Positions 62,622 through 64,000 of a DNA stretch of 64,000 bases are shown here, piece after piece (the first letter of the stretch is position 1; every line of letters starts with the position of its first letter). Source of the stretch: Berkiella_A sp964633725. Lineage in GTDB: Bacteria; Pseudomonadota; Gammaproteobacteria; Berkiellales; Berkiellaceae. Position numbers and translations under genes: made by a program. Below the pieces are notes generated by a model, which worked only from the letters and a program-made list of their open reading frames with translations, did not search any database and was not told the origin of the DNA. The DNA is taken from the NCBI GenBank assembly GCA_964633725.1, contig CAZWHY010000006.1:1-64000 (forward strand), written 5' to 3'.

Positions 62622-64000
62622 ATGCATAACCCATTACTGTCAGATTATAATTTACCGCCGTTTAATGATATTCGTGCAGAACATGTTGTACCTGCGATAG
62701 AAACCATACTCAAAGATAATTTAGAGGAAATTGACAAAATTGCTAGCAGCCAACCCACATCCTGGGTGGAACTGATTAAGCCATTAGAAGCGCTAGATGA
62801 TCGCTTGCACCGAGCGTGGTCACCAGTAAGTCATCTAAACTCTGTGATGAGTGAGGAGGCGCTAAGAGACGCTTACAACCAATGTTTGCCCAAAATATCC
62901 GATTATGCGACTCAAGTTGGACAACATAAACGCTTATATGATGCTTTTCTAGTTATTTATCAGGGGGATGAATTTAATCGCTTGGATGACTCGCAGAAAA
63001 AAGTGATTACCAATGCTATCAGAGATTTTAAATTACAAGGCATTGCGTTGCCTGAAGCACAGCAAATAGAATTCAAAAACATAAAGAAATCATTATCTGA
63101 ATTGCAAAGTAAATTTCAAGATAATTTGTTAGATGCAACGGAGGCTTGGCATTTAGATATTGCTGAGCGTGATGATTTAAAAGGGGTGCCAGAGGCCAAT
63201 CTTAAATTATTTGAGAATAAAGCAAAAGAGCAGAATACGAAAGGTTATAGATTGGGGTTAGATTATCCTTGTTTTCATGCCATCGTAACGTATGCGGAAA
63301 ACAGAGTGCTTAGAGAAACGATATATCAGGCTTTTGTCACACGCGCCTCAAATCATGAACCCTCTAAGCCAGAGTTTGATAATAGCGATATCATGCGTGA
63401 TATTTTAAAATTAAGACATAAAATGGCGAATATATTAGGTTACGAAAGTTATGCGAATTACTCTTTAGAGAGAAAAATGGCGAATAGTGTAGATGAAGTA
63501 TTTGGGTTTTTGGGCGATCTATCTAACAAATCCAAGTCTTTTGCCCAAAAAGAAATTCAGGTGTTAAAAGACTTTGCAAAGCAAACAGATAATCTTGATA
63601 CGTTGCAACCATGGGACATGAGCTTTTACACAGAACGATTGAGACAAAAAACATTTTCTGTTTCTCAAGAGGCGTTGAGACCTTACTTTCCCGCAGATAA
63701 AGTGTTATCGGGTATGTTCTCGGTTGTGGAAAAAGTTTTTGGTGTGCAGGCAGAGTGTTTAACAGATGTAGAAACATGGCATAAAGACGTTCAAGTTTTT
63801 GCGATTTATGATAAAAATAAAAATTTACGTGGTAAGTTCTTTTTAGACTTATTTGCCAGGGAGAAAAAAAGACAAGGTGCGTGGATGGATGATGCGATTG
63901 TGCGTCGTGTACTGCCTGACCAGGTTGTGCAATATCCTGCTGCCTATGTGACGTGTAATTTTCGCCCTGCCGTTGCGGGGCAGCCTGCATTGCTAACCCA
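62622..64000 (+). CDS. prlC: Oligopeptidase A, N-terminal part
   Basis: M3-family zinc oligopeptidase that degrades short peptides such as cleaved signal peptides. Reading from ATG 62622 (GGAG upstream), 459 codons run open to the window end: MHNPLLSDYNLPPFNDIRAEHVVPAIE is the family N-terminus, and KLRHKMANILGYESYANYSL, LQPWDMSFYTERLRQ and GKFFLDLFAREKKRQGAW follow. The catalytic HEXXH motif would lie just beyond the window. The gene is cut by the edge, not broken. Confidence 0.95.
   Translation, partial: MHNPLLSDYNLPPFNDIRAEHVVPAIETILKDNLEEIDKIASSQPTSWVELIKPLEALDDRLHRAWSPVSHLNSVMSEEALRDAYNQCLPKISDYATQVGQHKRLYDAFLVIYQGDEFNRLDDSQKKVITNAIRDFKLQGIALPEAQQIEFKNIKKSLSELQSKFQDNLLDATEAWHLDIAERDDLKGVPEANLKLFENKAKEQNTKGYRLGLDYPCFHAIVTYAENRVLRETIYQAFVTRASNHEPSKPEFDNSDIMRDILKLRHKMANILGYESYANYSLERKMANSVDEVFGFLGDLSNKSKSFAQKEIQVLKDFAKQTDNLDTLQPWDMSFYTERLRQKTFSVSQEALRPYFPADKVLSGMFSVVEKVFGVQAECLTDVETWHKDVQVFAIYDKNKNLRGKFFLDLFAREKKRQGAWMDDAIVRRVLPDQVVQYPAAYVTCNFRPAVAGQPALLT

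Noticed and set aside
63523..63990. 155-codon open frame on the minus strand at the right edge
   Set aside because: Antisense to prlC, whose + strand reading matches the M3 peptidase family throughout.
1..64000. tRNA, rRNA, CRISPR arrays and insertion sequences
   Set aside because: Looked for on both strands by eye (CCA ends and TTC loops, regular 25-40 base repeats, transposase motifs); none convincing. A covariance-model scan was not possible.

Overview
This is the replication-origin segment of the chromosome of an AT-rich gammaproteobacterium. The evidence is the gene order: atpIBEFHAGDC-glmU-glmS, parB-parA-rsmG-mnmG-mnmE-yidC-yidD-rnpA-rpmH, then oriC, dnaA-dnaN-recF-gyrB, glyQ-glyS-gmhB, def-fmt-rsmB-trkA-trkH and lysM-dprA-smg-topA. 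A GyrB of 804 residues, type II (APH-fold) ThrB and the rsmB-trkA pairing also fit Gammaproteobacteria. The AT-rich composition and an Asn/Glu-rich protein at the left edge resemble host-associated Legionellales (Legionella/Coxiella relatives). That lineage guess is inference; no species is claimed.

Layout. 0-10.7 kb: the end of an unrecognised Asn-rich protein, polA, thrB, an MFS transporter coupled to uvrD, homogentisate dioxygenase, an HU-like protein and a SRAP-family DNA-protein crosslink sensor. 10.7-21.2 kb: glmS, glmU and the complete nine-gene F1Fo ATP synthase operon, with a good sigma70 promoter upstream. 21.3-22.9 kb: a small accessory pocket (lone ThiF/E1-like enzyme, small membrane protein, tiny unknown protein). 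22.9-31.2 kb: the leftward rpmH-to-parB cluster of translation, tRNA-modification, membrane-insertion and segregation genes. 31.2-32.35 kb: oriC. 32.35-38.9 kb: dnaA-dnaN-recF-gyrB, with three parS sites and a second cluster of DnaA boxes. 38.9-48.2 kb: leftward glyQS-gmhB and def-fmt-rsmB-trkA-trkH. 48.4-57.4 kb: rightward lysM, dprA, smg, topA, purE, tsaC, hemF and a DUF389 membrane protein. 57.4-58.7 kb: a Fic-protein gene lying between two copies of the 3' end of the DUF389 gene. 58.7-64 kb: aroE, a small unknown, a secreted polysaccharide deacetylase, gamma-carbonic-anhydrase-like protein, glutathione reductase and the start of oligopeptidase A.

How it fits together. DnaA made at 32 kb acts on boxes in oriC. 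ParA/ParB made at 23-25 kb act on parS sites at 35-36 kb, so the replication and segregation machinery and their DNA targets lie within 14 kb. Most genes flanking oriC point away from it.

The most unusual structures are: (1) three copies of a module (AT-rich DNA, TTATTATTA, GC-rich spacer, GGATAA box) at an almost exact 270-bp period inside oriC, each resembling the E. coli unwinding-element/R1 junction; (2) two parS sites buried in recF in the same reading frame; (3) the Fic cassette with duplicated DUF389 tail and a tandem 23-bp repeat at its promoter. No tRNA, rRNA, CRISPR array, transposase or prophage was recognised.
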